Shown: positions 30,841 through 41,306 of the stretch, one piece after another
How the letters are laid out: each line of letters begins with the position of its first letter
How positions within the stretch are numbered: position 1 is the stretch's first letter
Assembly (NCBI GenBank): GCA_004014935.1
Contig: CP025324.1
Span: forward strand, 1,240,001 to 1,304,000
Length of the DNA stretch: 64,000 nucleotides
Source: Saccharomycopsis malanga
Lineage: Eukaryota > Ascomycota > Saccharomycetes > Ascoideales > Saccharomycopsidaceae
Direction: 5' to 3'
Translations under genes and position numbers: made by a program
Notes under the pieces: generated by a model
Told to the model about the DNA's origin: nothing
What the model saw: the letters and a program-made list of their open reading frames with translations, nothing else
The model's database searches: none

Positions 30841-33831
30841 CTAGGAGAAAAAGTTGTTAACTTTGTTTAAGGTTTGGAGATTACCTTCGTGTTCCAAGGT
30901 ACTTTTAATGTTATTGATTTGGACTTCCAAGCCGTATAATTCGCAGTAAAACTTTAAGAACTCGTCCATGTAGCATTTCAATTTCCACCAATTCAAAACA
31001 ATGGTTTTTTCAGCCAAATTGTACGAAGCGGCACTTGAAGCCTTGGGGTGCAACCATTGGGAGCCAGCTAAATTTGGCATGTTAGAAATTCCATCCATAT
31101 TGGTATTCGGTTTCAAGGTGTTTGGGTTATGCTTTTTGGGGGATTTGATGGCCTGGGACAAGACTATATGGTTGATGATTTTGTCAAACACAAGGTTGAT
31201 TACTAGAAGGTTCAATTTGATGGAGTTTTCTGAAAATTGAAGGAGAATACCATTGACGATAAACTTTACAAAACCCAGCAAAATGCATCTGTTCAAGGAA
31301 TTGAGTTTACTGGAGACAATGGTAGTTAGGCCCATGTTTTTCAAAATTTCCTCCTCGTGAGGCGAAAATTGGGAGTAATGAGACTCCCGGGCGGATTTAG
31401 TTTTGTTTTCCTTATCGCTGTCAAAAGGGCTTTGTTGGTTCTGGTTGAAAGAGACTGTACAGGAGTGGATTTTCTTTAGTAAACCAGGCCAAGACTTTGA
31501 AACTATGGTTTCCCATTTTGTCCGGTCCTCAGGAGAATCTATTTCGGCGTACACCAAATTTAAAACAGGGGAATTCAGCTTGGTCATGTCTTCTGCTGAA
31601 GATAGCAAATCCCAGTCTTTTTCAAGACCTACAATATTGTTCTTATCGCTAAGAAACTTGCCCACAGAGACAGCAAGCTGGCTAGCGTTTACAAGCCTGT
31701 TGAGAATCTGGACAAAGATACAGGAATATTGGATTCTGGTCTCATTGATGTCGTCCTCGGGTCTTTCAGACACGTCTGAATAGGAGAGGGTTTCTTTGAA
31801 ACAAGCCAGATATCTCAGAGAAAAGTTCTTAAGATTCCGTAAATACAAGTCGTCAACGCCATGAACGCCTAAAGAAGACAAGCAAGTGAGACTATGAAAA
31901 TAAACTAGCAAGTCAAACACAACGGAGCCAGTATTGTTCTGCTCTATCATAAGCTGTACAAAGTTTTGATGGTCGCCCTTCAATAGCAATGCTCTGAAGC
32001 TTTTGACAAGCTTGTTTTTGCCCAAGAGGGACTTGTATTTTTGCGACGCTGAAAGACTGACCATGGATGTGTCCAACGGAGTGAAATCTATGGGGAAATA
32101 CAATGCCAGATTAATGGTGGACAAATAAGGGGTAAGGTTAGCATCTAGTTTCACCCGTTTATGCTGTCTTGCCTCCTCCTCGTTATTAGTGTGGAAACCG
32201 TTGGCAGGAAGCTGCACTAGAGTCTTTTGGATCTTCAAAGCTGAAGGAGGCGCCGATATCAATGACAAGGCATCAGCATCGCTGGAAAGACTCGCAGAGA
32301 GCCCATCGGCAGCTGACACGTTGCTGAGTTTGTCCAACATCAGCTTCACTAAAGGCTTAAACTTGATTCCTATATAGTGGTACTTGGAATTGCCTCTGGT
32401 GCCTAGCCGTTTTGTCTGGATATTGGGCCAACAAACCCTGACTAGCTTGCCTAAAGCACTCTGGCCCAAAGGAGGCACGCTGCAAACACGGCAGAAATAA
32501 CTGTAGCAGTTGTATACTGATGCTCTGGCAATGGCAGCAAAAGGTTCAGTGCCAGGAACATGTTTGAACTCTGCTGTTTCGGCAATGTCAAGCAAACATC
32601 TGATAGCAAAAGCGGTTTTTGAGCGTTCCTTTGCAACCAACTCCTTCTGGCTGATGTTGGTGGGCATCACCTTATTGTCTATAATGTTGAGTCGTTGAGC
32701 AAACTCCTTCAACGACACGTTTTCAGCTATGGATGTTTTGGCCTGAACAAGCAACTTTTCGTCGTTAGCCCTTGTATTTTGCGCTGGTTTGCAGGCCGGC
32801 TGGCTGTCTGGTGCAGAGAAATGGCGTGTCTCCTCAGAAATCGGAGTGGACGTCTTGGGATGATCTTCCATTTTCAAAGAGGTATTACTGACGGATCTGG
32901 CTCCACTTAGGGGTCTTTTCAAGGGTGTCACTGGAATAGGCAATTTCTGAGGAAACGAATTGAAATTATGTTTCCCCTCAATGAGAGGATGACAATAATA
33001 TTGTCCTTCTGGCTGATTGATCTCAGATAATAATATAATCGAATTGTTAGCAGTAGACATGTTTGATTGATACAACAGCATCTCATCATTAGAAGTGTTC
33101 ATTGTGCTTCTGTTGTTAAGAGAATATCCAGACATATCGTTGGTAGAACTGGTAGTATCTAGCGAGTTTTCAGGATTGGGTTGGTTAGAATTTCCTACGG
33201 GTGTCTGTACAGCTGATTGATTTAAAGATTGGCCTGTAGTTTGTTGGTCTAAAGATTGGCCAGTAGTTTGTTGATTTGAAGATTGACTACCAGCTTGTTG
33301 GTTTAAAGCTTGATTACTGGTTGCCTGATTTAAAGATTGATGAACAGGATGATTCATTAATTGATCACTACTTTGTTGATTCATTAACTGACCACCACTT
33401 TGTTGATTCAAAGGTTGCCCATTACTGTGCTGGTTCACAGACTGAGAAAACCCAGAATGTGTCCAGCCAGACGGAACCATCTCCTCATATTCATTTTTCA
33501 CCAATGCTTCAGGAAATACTTGAAACGATTCGTTTCTTTGCAATCGAGTTTTTTCATTTCCAAATCCGGCCAGATTTATCACAAATCCGGCCTCGTCTGT
33601 ATGTCCATTCATCAACATGCCGTAATTCTGGCCGTCCACCATTACTTGTGGCCCCATCTTGTCACTAGGGGAATACCAAATTCCAGCGTTTCCATTGCTC
33701 AATCCAGCCTGCGAGCTCACCTGCGACAACTGCTGAAACCTCTGCTGGACAAAGTTGTTGGCAACACTGTGCGGACGCCTGTTGTTTCCCACATTCATGT
33801 TTTGATTCATATCATAGGAATTGGAGTCCAT
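30841..33831 (-). CDS. RFX1: RFX-family transcription factor
   Basis: 996 residues with the winged-helix RFX DNA-binding domain at about 405-500 (KTAFAIRCLLDIAET, ASVYNCYSYFCRVC, LGKLVRVCWPNIQTKRLGTR, GNSKYHYIGIKFKP). The helix-3 and wing residues for X-box contact look intact. S. cerevisiae Rfx1/Crt1 represses DNA-damage-inducible RNR genes; CUG-clade yeasts have RFX paralogues with roles in DNA damage response and morphogenesis, so the symbol names the family and may not be the exact paralogue. Residues about 130-225 form a Gln/Asn/Ser-rich tract of 10-11-residue repeats (LNQQTTGQS-like), prion-like in composition. The C-terminal half is helical and matches the extended RFX region. The 5' leader carries a 32-nt homopolymer 17 nt before the ATG. 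Confidence 0.88.
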   Translation of the reverse strand: MDSNSYDMNQNMNVGNNRRPHSVANNFVQQRFQQLSQVSSQAGLSNGNAGIWYSPSDKMGPQVMVDGQNYGMLMNGHTDEAGFVINLAGFGNEKTRLQRNESFQVFPEALVKNEYEEMVPSGWTHSGFSQSVNQHSNGQPLNQQSGGQLMNQQSSDQLMNHPVHQSLNQATSNQALNQQAGSQSSNQQTTGQSLDQQTTGQSLNQSAVQTPVGNSNQPNPENSLDTTSSTNDMSGYSLNNRSTMNTSNDEMLLYQSNMSTANNSIILLSEINQPEGQYYCHPLIEGKHNFNSFPQKLPIPVTPLKRPLSGARSVSNTSLKMEDHPKTSTPISEETRHFSAPDSQPACKPAQNTRANDEKLLVQAKTSIAENVSLKEFAQRLNIIDNKVMPTNISQKELVAKERSKTAFAIRCLLDIAETAEFKHVPGTEPFAAIARASVYNCYSYFCRVCSVPPLGQSALGKLVRVCWPNIQTKRLGTRGNSKYHYIGIKFKPLVKLMLDKLSNVSAADGLSASLSSDADALSLISAPPSALKIQKTLVQLPANGFHTNNEEEARQHKRVKLDANLTPYLSTINLALYFPIDFTPLDTSMVSLSASQKYKSLLGKNKLVKSFRALLLKGDHQNFVQLMIEQNNTGSVVFDLLVYFHSLTCLSSLGVHGVDDLYLRNLKNFSLRYLACFKETLSYSDVSERPEDDINETRIQYSCIFVQILNRLVNASQLAVSVGKFLSDKNNIVGLEKDWDLLSSAEDMTKLNSPVLNLVYAEIDSPEDRTKWETIVSKSWPGLLKKIHSCTVSFNQNQQSPFDSDKENKTKSARESHYSQFSPHEEEILKNMGLTTIVSSKLNSLNRCILLGFVKFIVNGILLQFSENSIKLNLLVINLVFDKIINHIVLSQAIKSPKKHNPNTLKPNTNMDGISNMPNLAGSQWLHPKASSAASYNLAEKTIVLNWWKLKCYMDEFLKFYCELYGLEVQINNIKSTLEHEGNLQTLNKVNNFFS

Positions 33832-33846
33832 GGCATACTATGGAAA

Positions 33847-33848
<2 letters not shown>

Positions 33849-33880
<32 letters not shown>
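33849..33880. promoter_or_regulatory. poly(dA:dT) tract, 32 bp
   Basis: Uninterrupted run of 32 T on the plus strand (A on the RFX sense strand), 17 bp upstream of the RFX start codon. Such tracts disfavour nucleosomes; if transcribed, the leader would hold an oligo(A) run of this length directly before the start codon. Homopolymer length is uncertain in assemblies. Confidence 0.7.
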
Positions 33881-33885
<5 letters not shown>

Positions 33886-35321
33886 GAAATTTTTTTGCTA
33901 TATTTTCTCAAGGTTTCTGGGTTGCTAAAGTCTCAAAAGCACAGCGAATGAATCAGAAACAAACTACAGGTCGCTGACAAGCCTTTGCCTGTGTAATGTA
34001 TTGATTAAAGTGATGGTGGTAGCGTGAAAAATTGATCTATTCTAGATATCGCAAGGCCATCAGCTTGAGCAAGTTGAAAAATAAATAATCTCAATAGAAC
34101 ATGCACCAATCAAAAGCGTTTGCTGAAACCACCTCAGCTCTATTTTGCCTTCAAAGTACCTGTCCTAACGAAAAACAATCAACTTTTGCTTATTGCAACT
34201 GCTGGAAATTCAGGATGACAACAACAGAGAAACCATTAAAAAAACATGTCTAGTAATAATAAGGACGTGCTTGGTGGGTGGGCAGTGCGTATTATTGCAT
34301 GGAAATGCATTGGGGGTGTAGGGGTGTGCGTGTTGGTGCATGTGGCGGCGTGATCTGTGCATGGTTATCATCAACATGTAGTGGTAGTAATAAGTTGGAG
34401 GGTATATATATATATATACTGTATGGTAATAGGAAACTATTATAGCGCACTGTTTATTTATAAACATGGTGTTTGTATGGACCAAGTGAATGTAATCTGT
34501 ATATGTGGATTATGGATAGAGATCATGTTTGAAGGGCAAAAAATATGGTTCTTTAAAGGATACCATTACAATGAAAAGTCTTTTATATGATGGTGTCGAT
34601 TCAAAATTCTTTGTAAATCCTTAATTATGAACTCTTTGCACTTTGTTACTCTTAATTTTGGGAGGTTGGGAAGCGTTATTTTACTACGGTTTAGGTTTTG
34701 CCAAATGCCATGCAGACCGGTGTGGTTTCTCTTCATTGCATCAGCCGTCAAATGGTCTTAATGAAGTAATAATGGCTTGTCACTCAGAGTTTGTAGCTAA
34801 ATACGTAACTGTGTATTCATATACTAAAAAAGCATTAGTAGCAAAGGTTGCACGGCCACGGCGTATTAGGCGGAATGAGTACGCGGCAATAGGATATCCA
34901 TGATTTCAAGTATATTGTGAGGAACTAGCCAAGTGAAATCAAGCACTCTTGGCGGGCTCTAGTATCTTATGGATATGCCAAGATGCCAAATATTAATGGT
35001 TGTTTTTGAGTATTTGAGTAGAACTGTTTGTTTTGGATATGTGATATGAAGAATGAGCTGTGATGTTACAGCATGTTCTGGACTCTTTTATAGGACAATC
35101 TGATGTGGAGTAACCATGTTGAGTTGAAATTCCAAACTATGGCGTTCTGGTCTCCATGGTGCTAGTGAAAATTTGGTGCCTTGCACTAAAAATAAATTAC
35201 AACCAAAAACCATCATGGATTATTGTATAAATTGAGGCTGTCTTCTTCCAAGAAATATGTCTGGGCATTATGTTTTAGACATCAACAAACAATACAAATA
35301 CATTGTTTTGAACAATTCAAT
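33881..35321. promoter_or_regulatory. long divergent region RFX/aspartyl protease with TATA box
   Basis: About 1.4 kb. It contains a G/T-rich, purine-alternating stretch at 34265-34365 (GGTGGGTGGGC, GGGGGTGTAGGGG, GTGCGTGTTGGTGCATGTGG), a TATATATATATATA at about 34406-34419, and a TATAAA at 35226-35231, 91 bp before the protease ATG. The length suggests a strongly regulated protease promoter. No repeat copy was found. Confidence 0.5.
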
Positions 35322-36545
35322 ATGCAATTCTCATCCTCGGTATACGTTTCTATTCTTGCTGCTCTTTCTTCGTTGACTGCTGCTGCTCCAGTTGAGAAGA
35401 GAAGTCAAAAGGCTCCTTTGCAGCTCAATTTCGATGTTGTCAGACACTCAGACGAGTCCCTTGTTGCCAAAAGTGGCAGAAACATTAGAAAAGCCGTCAA
35501 AGGAAGTCTCAATTTGCAATTGAGTAATCAATACACTCAATATATTGCTGATTTCAAAATCGGTACGCCAGGCCAAGCTATCAGAATCGATGTTGATACT
35601 GGTTCTTCTGACTTGTGGGTTCCTGCTAACGGCACCGAGTCTGAATATGGCACTTTCGACAAGGCCGAGTCCAGCACTTATCATAAAGTGAAGGATGGTT
35701 TCGCTATTGGTTACGGGGACAAAACATATGCCAAAGGCGAATGGGCAACTGATGACATGGAAATCTCTGGCACCAAGATCACCAATGTTCTGTTTGCAGT
35801 GGCCACCAACCAAACTGCTGGAAGAGCTCTTGTTGGTATTGGTTTCAAAGGAAATGAAGCTTCAAACTGGGGAAAAAACGCCTTTACTTATGACAATTTC
35901 CCAGTGGCTTTGAAAAATCAAGGTGTTATTGACAGAACTGCCTATTCCTTATATTTGAATTCCATCGATGCCAGTGGAGGATCAGTCTTGTTTGGCGCTA
36001 TTGATAAGGCTAAATACGAAGGAGAGTTAACCACTCTTGATTTGATCAACATTGATGACGAAGGCAATAAAGTCGATGAACCTGTCGCTTTCTTTGTCAA
36101 CTTGGACACCATCACTAATGACAATTCATCCTTTACAAACGCTTCTTATCCAGCATTGTTGGACTCCGGTACTACTTTGATTTACACTCCAACCCCGGTT
36201 TACAACAGTATTGCTGCTAAATACGGCACTTACAACTCTGAAGTTGGCGGTAACATCATTCCTTGTGATGCTACTGGATCCCCATTCAAATTCGGTTTTG
36301 CCAACAAAACTATCACTGTTCCATTCAGCGACACATTGTTTAAGCTCACTGACGACTCTAATAACCCTTATATTGTTGACGGCAAAGAACAATGTCTCGT
36401 TGGTTTTTTGGATTCTGGTAGTGACACCTACATTCTCGGTGACGGTTTCTTGAGATCCTCTTATGTGTATTATGATTTGGACGAGAAAAACGTTGGAATT
36501 GCTCAAGTCAAATACACTAACGAGACTGATATTGTCATTGTTTAA
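35322..36545 (+). CDS. secreted aspartyl protease (Sap-like)
   Basis: 407 residues from ATG at 35322; an in-frame upstream ATG would hide the signal peptide, and this one gives MQFSSSVYVSILAALSSLTA, a typical signal sequence followed by APVEKR, a Kex2-type KR site, and a propeptide. Both catalytic motifs of family A1 are present: DTGSSDLWV (about residue 88) and LDSGTTLIY (about 283). The flap Tyr is in AIGYGDKTYAKG. The loop after the first Asp (VPANGTESEYGTFDKAES) is short and lacks the two cysteines that form the first disulfide in Candida albicans Saps; the second pair is present (IPCDAT, EQCLVG). A CTG in TNV-FAVAT falls where polar residues are usual, fitting CUG-Ser. Extracellular protein digestion is the expected role. 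Confidence 0.9.
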   Translation: MQFSSSVYVSILAALSSLTAAAPVEKRSQKAPLQLNFDVVRHSDESLVAKSGRNIRKAVKGSLNLQLSNQYTQYIADFKIGTPGQAIRIDVDTGSSDLWVPANGTESEYGTFDKAESSTYHKVKDGFAIGYGDKTYAKGEWATDDMEISGTKITNVLFAVATNQTAGRALVGIGFKGNEASNWGKNAFTYDNFPVALKNQGVIDRTAYSLYLNSIDASGGSVLFGAIDKAKYEGELTTLDLINIDDEGNKVDEPVAFFVNLDTITNDNSSFTNASYPALLDSGTTLIYTPTPVYNSIAAKYGTYNSEVGGNIIPCDATGSPFKFGFANKTITVPFSDTLFKLTDDSNNPYIVDGKEQCLVGFLDSGSDTYILGDGFLRSSYVYYDLDEKNVGIAQVKYTNETDIVIV

Positions 36546-37722
36546 TGGAATATTTGATACCTTTCTTGGCTGGCTCTTAAGAAAGGTTTCGACTTTTACT
36601 TCTTTGTTTTGTTGATTATTACAAACTATATTTGTTGGATATTTTAATTTGTTTTCAAATACACGTCTCAATAATTTCTAATTTTGAAAATGCTTTTTTA
36701 ATACTTCTGTGAAGGTCAGTTTCTCAACACTATTGCTCTTTATAGAAATTTGTAGTGGTATAGTAAGTTTGGGGATAAACTTTTATGAATACTAAATAAC
36801 AGCCTTAGCACACATCTAATAAGATTTTACTGCAAAATAACGATTTTATCAATTTTCCTCGACATGAATTCTTCAGCATTTGTAGACCTGAGTTTTCAAA
36901 AAGATATTGGTAAGACATGAAGCTTTAGTGATATTCCGTAACCAGTGTATTGTCCTTGTAATGATGATGCCAACATGCTTAGAATAGTGGGAGAGCAAGT
37001 GATTGAAAAGGTTGCAAAAGGGTTTTAAAGGTGATAGTGATGAGATGACATTTGCTTCAACCAACTGTAAGCATACAAAACAAGACAGTAAGCGTTTGAT
37101 GTAATGTGTATTGCTAATAGATACACTATGTAAAGGGCTACATAGAACAGATAAATTGATGTTCATGCCATACTTGCTGTATAAAATGACCTTTGATGGT
37201 GTTAGGCTACAGTAATGTTACATTCCAAGATCATTATTATCATAATGGCGGCAGCATTTCTTAAAAAATCATTTATTGAGGAGTCAAGAAGTTTACTATT
37301 GTCGCCGTGCTTGCCTGGTTCTATTGAAATAGGCATACTTTGGCACTTTTATAGGAAACCGCTTAGCAAGATTACAAGCAGTAGTTTAAAACTCATGCAA
37401 ACAAGACAACAACTAGCCAATTCTAAAGAATAGTTAATCTTTTGTTTATACTGTAAAAGCATAATTACGAGTCATTTAGTATGTTTCTCCCGCTGGTTTT
37501 GCCAATTCGTCATATATACGCAATACATTAACATGAGCCACGGAGAGAATGTTTCTATTATTCACTGAGATGTTCGGTTAAGAATAACCGAAAATAAAGC
37601 CATGTTCAAGCTGTATATAGCAGATGTAGACAATATTTGAGTATGCCTAAAAGCCCGATCGCACTAAGGAAAATTGAAAATTTTGAACTCAGTATATAGC
37701 TGTTACCAAGGAGCTATACACA
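36546..37722. other. intergenic, no feature recognised
   Basis: 1.2 kb between the protease and the next plus-strand gene. Short frames on either strand show no homology. The region should include the promoter of the following gene. Confidence 0.5.
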
Positions 37723-40700
37723 ATGAAGGATGCCGGCAGGTTTCTACTTGAACTTACCTATCTTTATGTCAAGGAGCTGACAACACCTCGGCTTAGAGGC
37801 GCGTATGTGTTGGGCGATGCTGGGAGGGCTGAGAGTATGAAGGAGCGCAAGTATTTCCAGTATGATATAGGCAAGAAAACCGACTATCTAATGTATTATT
37901 ATTTCCAAGACGGTTGGAATGTGATATTTGCCTCCGACCAGTTGCAGGTGTTGTTTATCTTCTCGTTTGTTGAGATTGATTCGTATTCGTTGTTGCAACA
38001 GTTGTTGAAAACGGGCGTTTTCAGCCAGTTGGAGAGCATCGTCAAGTTGAGCAAAACAAGTGGGAATATAGTGGTGAAGATTTTCAATATGACCAGATTG
38101 TACTCTTCCAAAGAATGTGGCTCTTTCAAGTTGAGCAGCTTCTTCTTGAAGGTTATTTTTTACCTTATCAATGACGGTCTTCCCTTTGTATCTATGCTAG
38201 ATGTGAATCGAATCAAAATCCGTCTCCAAAGTCTACAAGTCAATAAAATCTTGCAAATCCAAAATTACACCAAAATGTCGATTCACAAAGAGAAAAATAG
38301 CAAAGTTAAGAGCTATTTCATTGATGAATCCTGGACACACCAACCTTTGAACGACCCTGTTTGTTTCTGTATTCTTTCTATCCAACTCCCGCTCTACAAA
38401 GCCTCTTTACGCCAAGTGCCTCGTATTGAAACACGTCTTGTTATGGACAAGGACAAACTTCCCGCCCAATCCGTTATTTTGTATGTCTCATCTTTGGATC
38501 ATCAAAACTTCCTCAGAACTTATGGCCTTTTCATCAAAAACAAAGGCTATAATGGGGCTCTAGGGAAAAGACTTGGAGCTGTTAGCAGTTTGTTCAAAGA
38601 AATTGCCCGAAAAAAATCAATTCAAGGCGAGCAAATCGAAAAAGATTTACAGAAGAATTCAATCTTCAGCTTTTTTAACTATCTTTGTTCCCCTCCTACT
38701 GGCGACAAAGTGCTCAAATTCATGGAAAAACACTGTGTTCCGACTTCTGTCCATCCTTTGCTATTATTAAAAGGACCACAATACGAAATCAAATCAGGCG
38801 AAAGAGTGAAAACTTTTGAAGAACCGACAAAATCAGCTATTAATCCTCAGGAAGAAGAAGAAGAAGAAGATCTAAAATTACAGACCGAGAGAATTGGCGA
38901 AATTGATGGCTTGCTAGATATCATAAATACAGGTGGCGTGGGTTTTTTGAAAAAGGGACAACGAAATATGAGGGTGGAAAATGCTAAACTTTGTAAAGGG
39001 GAAAATGATGATAAGGTTGATAAAAATGCTACGAGTGGTAAAATAGTTTTTGATATTAAAAGTTCCACCAATGATGGTGCTACTAAAGCCGCTAAAACTA
39101 CCAATACTACCAATACTACCAATACTACCAATACTACCAATACTACCAATACTACCAATACTACCAATACTACCAATACTACCAATACTACCAATACTAC
39201 CAATACTACCAATACTACCAATACTACCAATACTACCAATACTACCAATACTACCAATACTACCAATACTACCAATACTACCAATACTACCAATACTACC
39301 AATACTACCAATACTATCAATACTATCAATACTAATGATGCTAATGATGCTAATGATGCTAATAATGCTAATGATGCTAATGATGCTAATAATGCTGAAA
39401 ACTCCTGTGATATTAACAGTGTGAATAGCAAAAACAGTATAAATACCCCTACTAATACTAGTACTACTAAAGATATTATTAATACTAATAAGACTGCTAA
39501 TACTAAGAAGACTGCTAATACCAAGAAGACTGCTAATACCAAGAAGACTGCTAATACCAAGAAGACTGCTAATACTAATAAGATTGCTGATACTGTCAGT
39601 ACTACTAACACTACTTTGAGCGTTAATATTGAAACTTTTGCTAATAATGCTACAAATATCAGTAATACTGGTGCAACTGATAGCGCTACTCGTATTAATA
39701 GTACTGATAATACTGATAATGTCACTCGTACTAATACTAATGTTGACAGTATTACTAGTAGTACTAGCGCTAAAACTGGGTATTCCAAAATTAATAATAT
39801 TACCGAAAATACCGGTAACACTCATAATGCTAAGAGTAGTAGTACTTTTAATAAAAGTATTACAAATGCTGATAAAGAGCCAAATTCCAACGAGAATTCT
39901 GCTGAGAATTCAAGCGCTAATAAGAAGTCAAATTCTGTTGAGGATTTAGACGCTAATAAGAATCCAAATTCTGATGAGTATTTAAACGCTAGTAATTCAA
40001 CTTTCAACTATAATCCGGTTTCCAACGAAAATCCAGTTTCCAACGAAAATCCAGTTTCCAACGAAAATCCAATTTCTTACAAAGAATCTGCTGCCGAGTT
40101 TTTGCGTAGCATACCAGTTGACCATGTTATTAAGCAAGATTCCGGTCCCGTCAAACCACTGAATTACAATGACAGTGATGATAGTTTAGTTCTTATTGAA
40201 TTAGATAGTGATGGTGAGGAAAAGCAAAATGATATGATAAACTATCCAGTACCAAATACAGCAAGTGATTCAGCATCTCAAAATCTATCAAATGGTGACC
40301 AGAAGTCTGAAAACAGTACTGGTACTAAAAGACAGCTAGACAATGCTTCTGTATCTACAAGCAAACGACCACATGTTGATCTTTCAAATAACAAGCAAGA
40401 TTATCTGTATGAAGATGATGATAGTGGTGATGATAGTGACATTATAGAAGTGGAAGAACCTGATGTGTTGCAATACATGTTTTTAGAACGTTCTCCAAGT
40501 GCTAAAGACAATTCACCAAAGCATACACCTACTATACGGGGGTCCATAACAAGGCAAAAGAATGATTTTTCCAATAATCAAGCTTCCCAAACTGTATCAA
40601 ATGCAAACAATCAAGTATCCGAAACTGTATCAAATACAAATAATCAAACTACTCTAGAGAATGAAACCATGACAGAACCTCAAAATTCTTTTTACTTCAC

Positions 40701-41295
40701 AGATGATTATTCTAACATTTCACCAATTATGGCGGGGAATCCTGAACTTACAATCTATAACCCACCGCCAATTGAATCTTTTAACTTGGTGAATGAGTTG
40801 GCTGAGGAAGACAAGTTTCTTAGTGAAGCATTAAAACTTGACCCAGAGTCGATTGTGTTGAGAGAACTTTCTCGTGCGAAAAACATGACTGAATTTAACT
40901 CGATTCTAGCAAAAAACAAGGCCAAAGTCTCATCACAAAGTCCTTTGGTGCTGTTTCTAGACTTTTTGGTTTTTACAGGCCACTCAGGTGTGTTAGCCAA
41001 AGCTTCTAAACACAATATTTCCCAGTGGACTTTAGCCAAGGAACAAATTATGCAACGGATTGAAATTGCAAAGAAAGAACGTCTCAATTTGGAAGAAAAA
41101 GGTCACAAGTTGCTACGCAAATTGGCACTTAATCATGCCAAAGACATGGAACATTTGAAAACAGAAAAGATCCGTGAGGAGCTTCTTCTGAATATGTCAA
41201 TTAACAAGTTGGAGACTGCAATTGAACAAGAAAAAGCAAAGATTGAACGGTTGCTGTTGCAGAAAATAATGAGGGAACTTCAGAGGAAGAATTGA
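37723..41295 (+). CDS. large protein of unknown function with in-frame minisatellites and SIM-like motifs
   Basis: Not recognised. 1190 residues in one unbroken frame. Residues 1-365 look globular (ELTYLYVKELTTPRLRGAYV, YYFQDGWNVIFASDQLQVLF, SLLQQLLKTGVF). From 459 there is a Thr-Thr-Asn run of 24 exact 9-bp units, then NDA/NNA repeats, a KKTANT repeat of 18-bp units near 590-620, and NPVSNE repeats near 764-782. Two SUMO-interaction-like motifs stand in acidic contexts: SLVLIELDSDGEE (about 821) and DSDIIEVEE (about 905). A helical end (about 1100-1190: KLETAIEQEKAKIERLLLQK) probably forms a coiled coil. Low-complexity repeats keep the frame because all units are multiples of three. A nuclear SUMO-linked role is inference only. 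Confidence 0.75.
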   Translation: MKDAGRFLLELTYLYVKELTTPRLRGAYVLGDAGRAESMKERKYFQYDIGKKTDYLMYYYFQDGWNVIFASDQLQVLFIFSFVEIDSYSLLQQLLKTGVFSQLESIVKLSKTSGNIVVKIFNMTRLYSSKECGSFKLSSFFLKVIFYLINDGLPFVSMLDVNRIKIRLQSLQVNKILQIQNYTKMSIHKEKNSKVKSYFIDESWTHQPLNDPVCFCILSIQLPLYKASLRQVPRIETRLVMDKDKLPAQSVILYVSSLDHQNFLRTYGLFIKNKGYNGALGKRLGAVSSLFKEIARKKSIQGEQIEKDLQKNSIFSFFNYLCSPPTGDKVLKFMEKHCVPTSVHPLLLLKGPQYEIKSGERVKTFEEPTKSAINPQEEEEEEDLKLQTERIGEIDGLLDIINTGGVGFLKKGQRNMRVENAKLCKGENDDKVDKNATSGKIVFDIKSSTNDGATKAAKTTNTTNTTNTTNTTNTTNTTNTTNTTNTTNTTNTTNTTNTTNTTNTTNTTNTTNTTNTTNTTNTTNTTNTTNTINTINTNDANDANDANNANDANDANNAENSCDINSVNSKNSINTPTNTSTTKDIINTNKTANTKKTANTKKTANTKKTANTKKTANTNKIADTVSTTNTTLSVNIETFANNATNISNTGATDSATRINSTDNTDNVTRTNTNVDSITSSTSAKTGYSKINNITENTGNTHNAKSSSTFNKSITNADKEPNSNENSAENSSANKKSNSVEDLDANKNPNSDEYLNASNSTFNYNPVSNENPVSNENPVSNENPISYKESAAEFLRSIPVDHVIKQDSGPVKPLNYNDSDDSLVLIELDSDGEEKQNDMINYPVPNTASDSASQNLSNGDQKSENSTGTKRQLDNASVSTSKRPHVDLSNNKQDYLYEDDDSGDDSDIIEVEEPDVLQYMFLERSPSAKDNSPKHTPTIRGSITRQKNDFSNNQASQTVSNANNQVSETVSNTNNQTTLENETMTEPQNSFYFTDDYSNISPIMAGNPELTIYNPPPIESFNLVNELAEEDKFLSEALKLDPESIVLRELSRAKNMTEFNSILAKNKAKVSSQSPLVLFLDFLVFTGHSGVLAKASKHNISQWTLAKEQIMQRIEIAKKERLNLEEKGHKLLRKLALNHAKDMEHLKTEKIREELLLNMSINKLETAIEQEKAKIERLLLQKIMRELQRKN
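39097..39330 (+). repeat. coding 9-bp minisatellite (ACTACCAAT)24 plus two variant units
   Basis: Twenty-four consecutive exact units ACTACCAAT (39097-39312), then two ACTATCAAT units and a run of AATGATGCT-type units to about 39395. Zero sequence divergence among the 24 units, including third codon positions, points to very recent expansion by slippage or unequal exchange. Long open frames on other strands here are by-products of the repeat. Confidence 0.95.
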
Positions 41296-41306
41296 ATATT
41301 ATATGT

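Noticed and set aside
36873-37166. 97-codon minus-strand frame downstream of the protease
   Set aside because: No homology recognised and composition typical of AT-rich intergenic sequence.
38847-39825. Two long minus-strand frames rich in Ile/Ser/Gly or Val/Leu across the unknown gene
   Set aside because: They are produced by reading the 9-bp repeat and its neighbours in the other direction; composition is purely repetitive and the plus-strand gene has non-repetitive conserved-looking ends.
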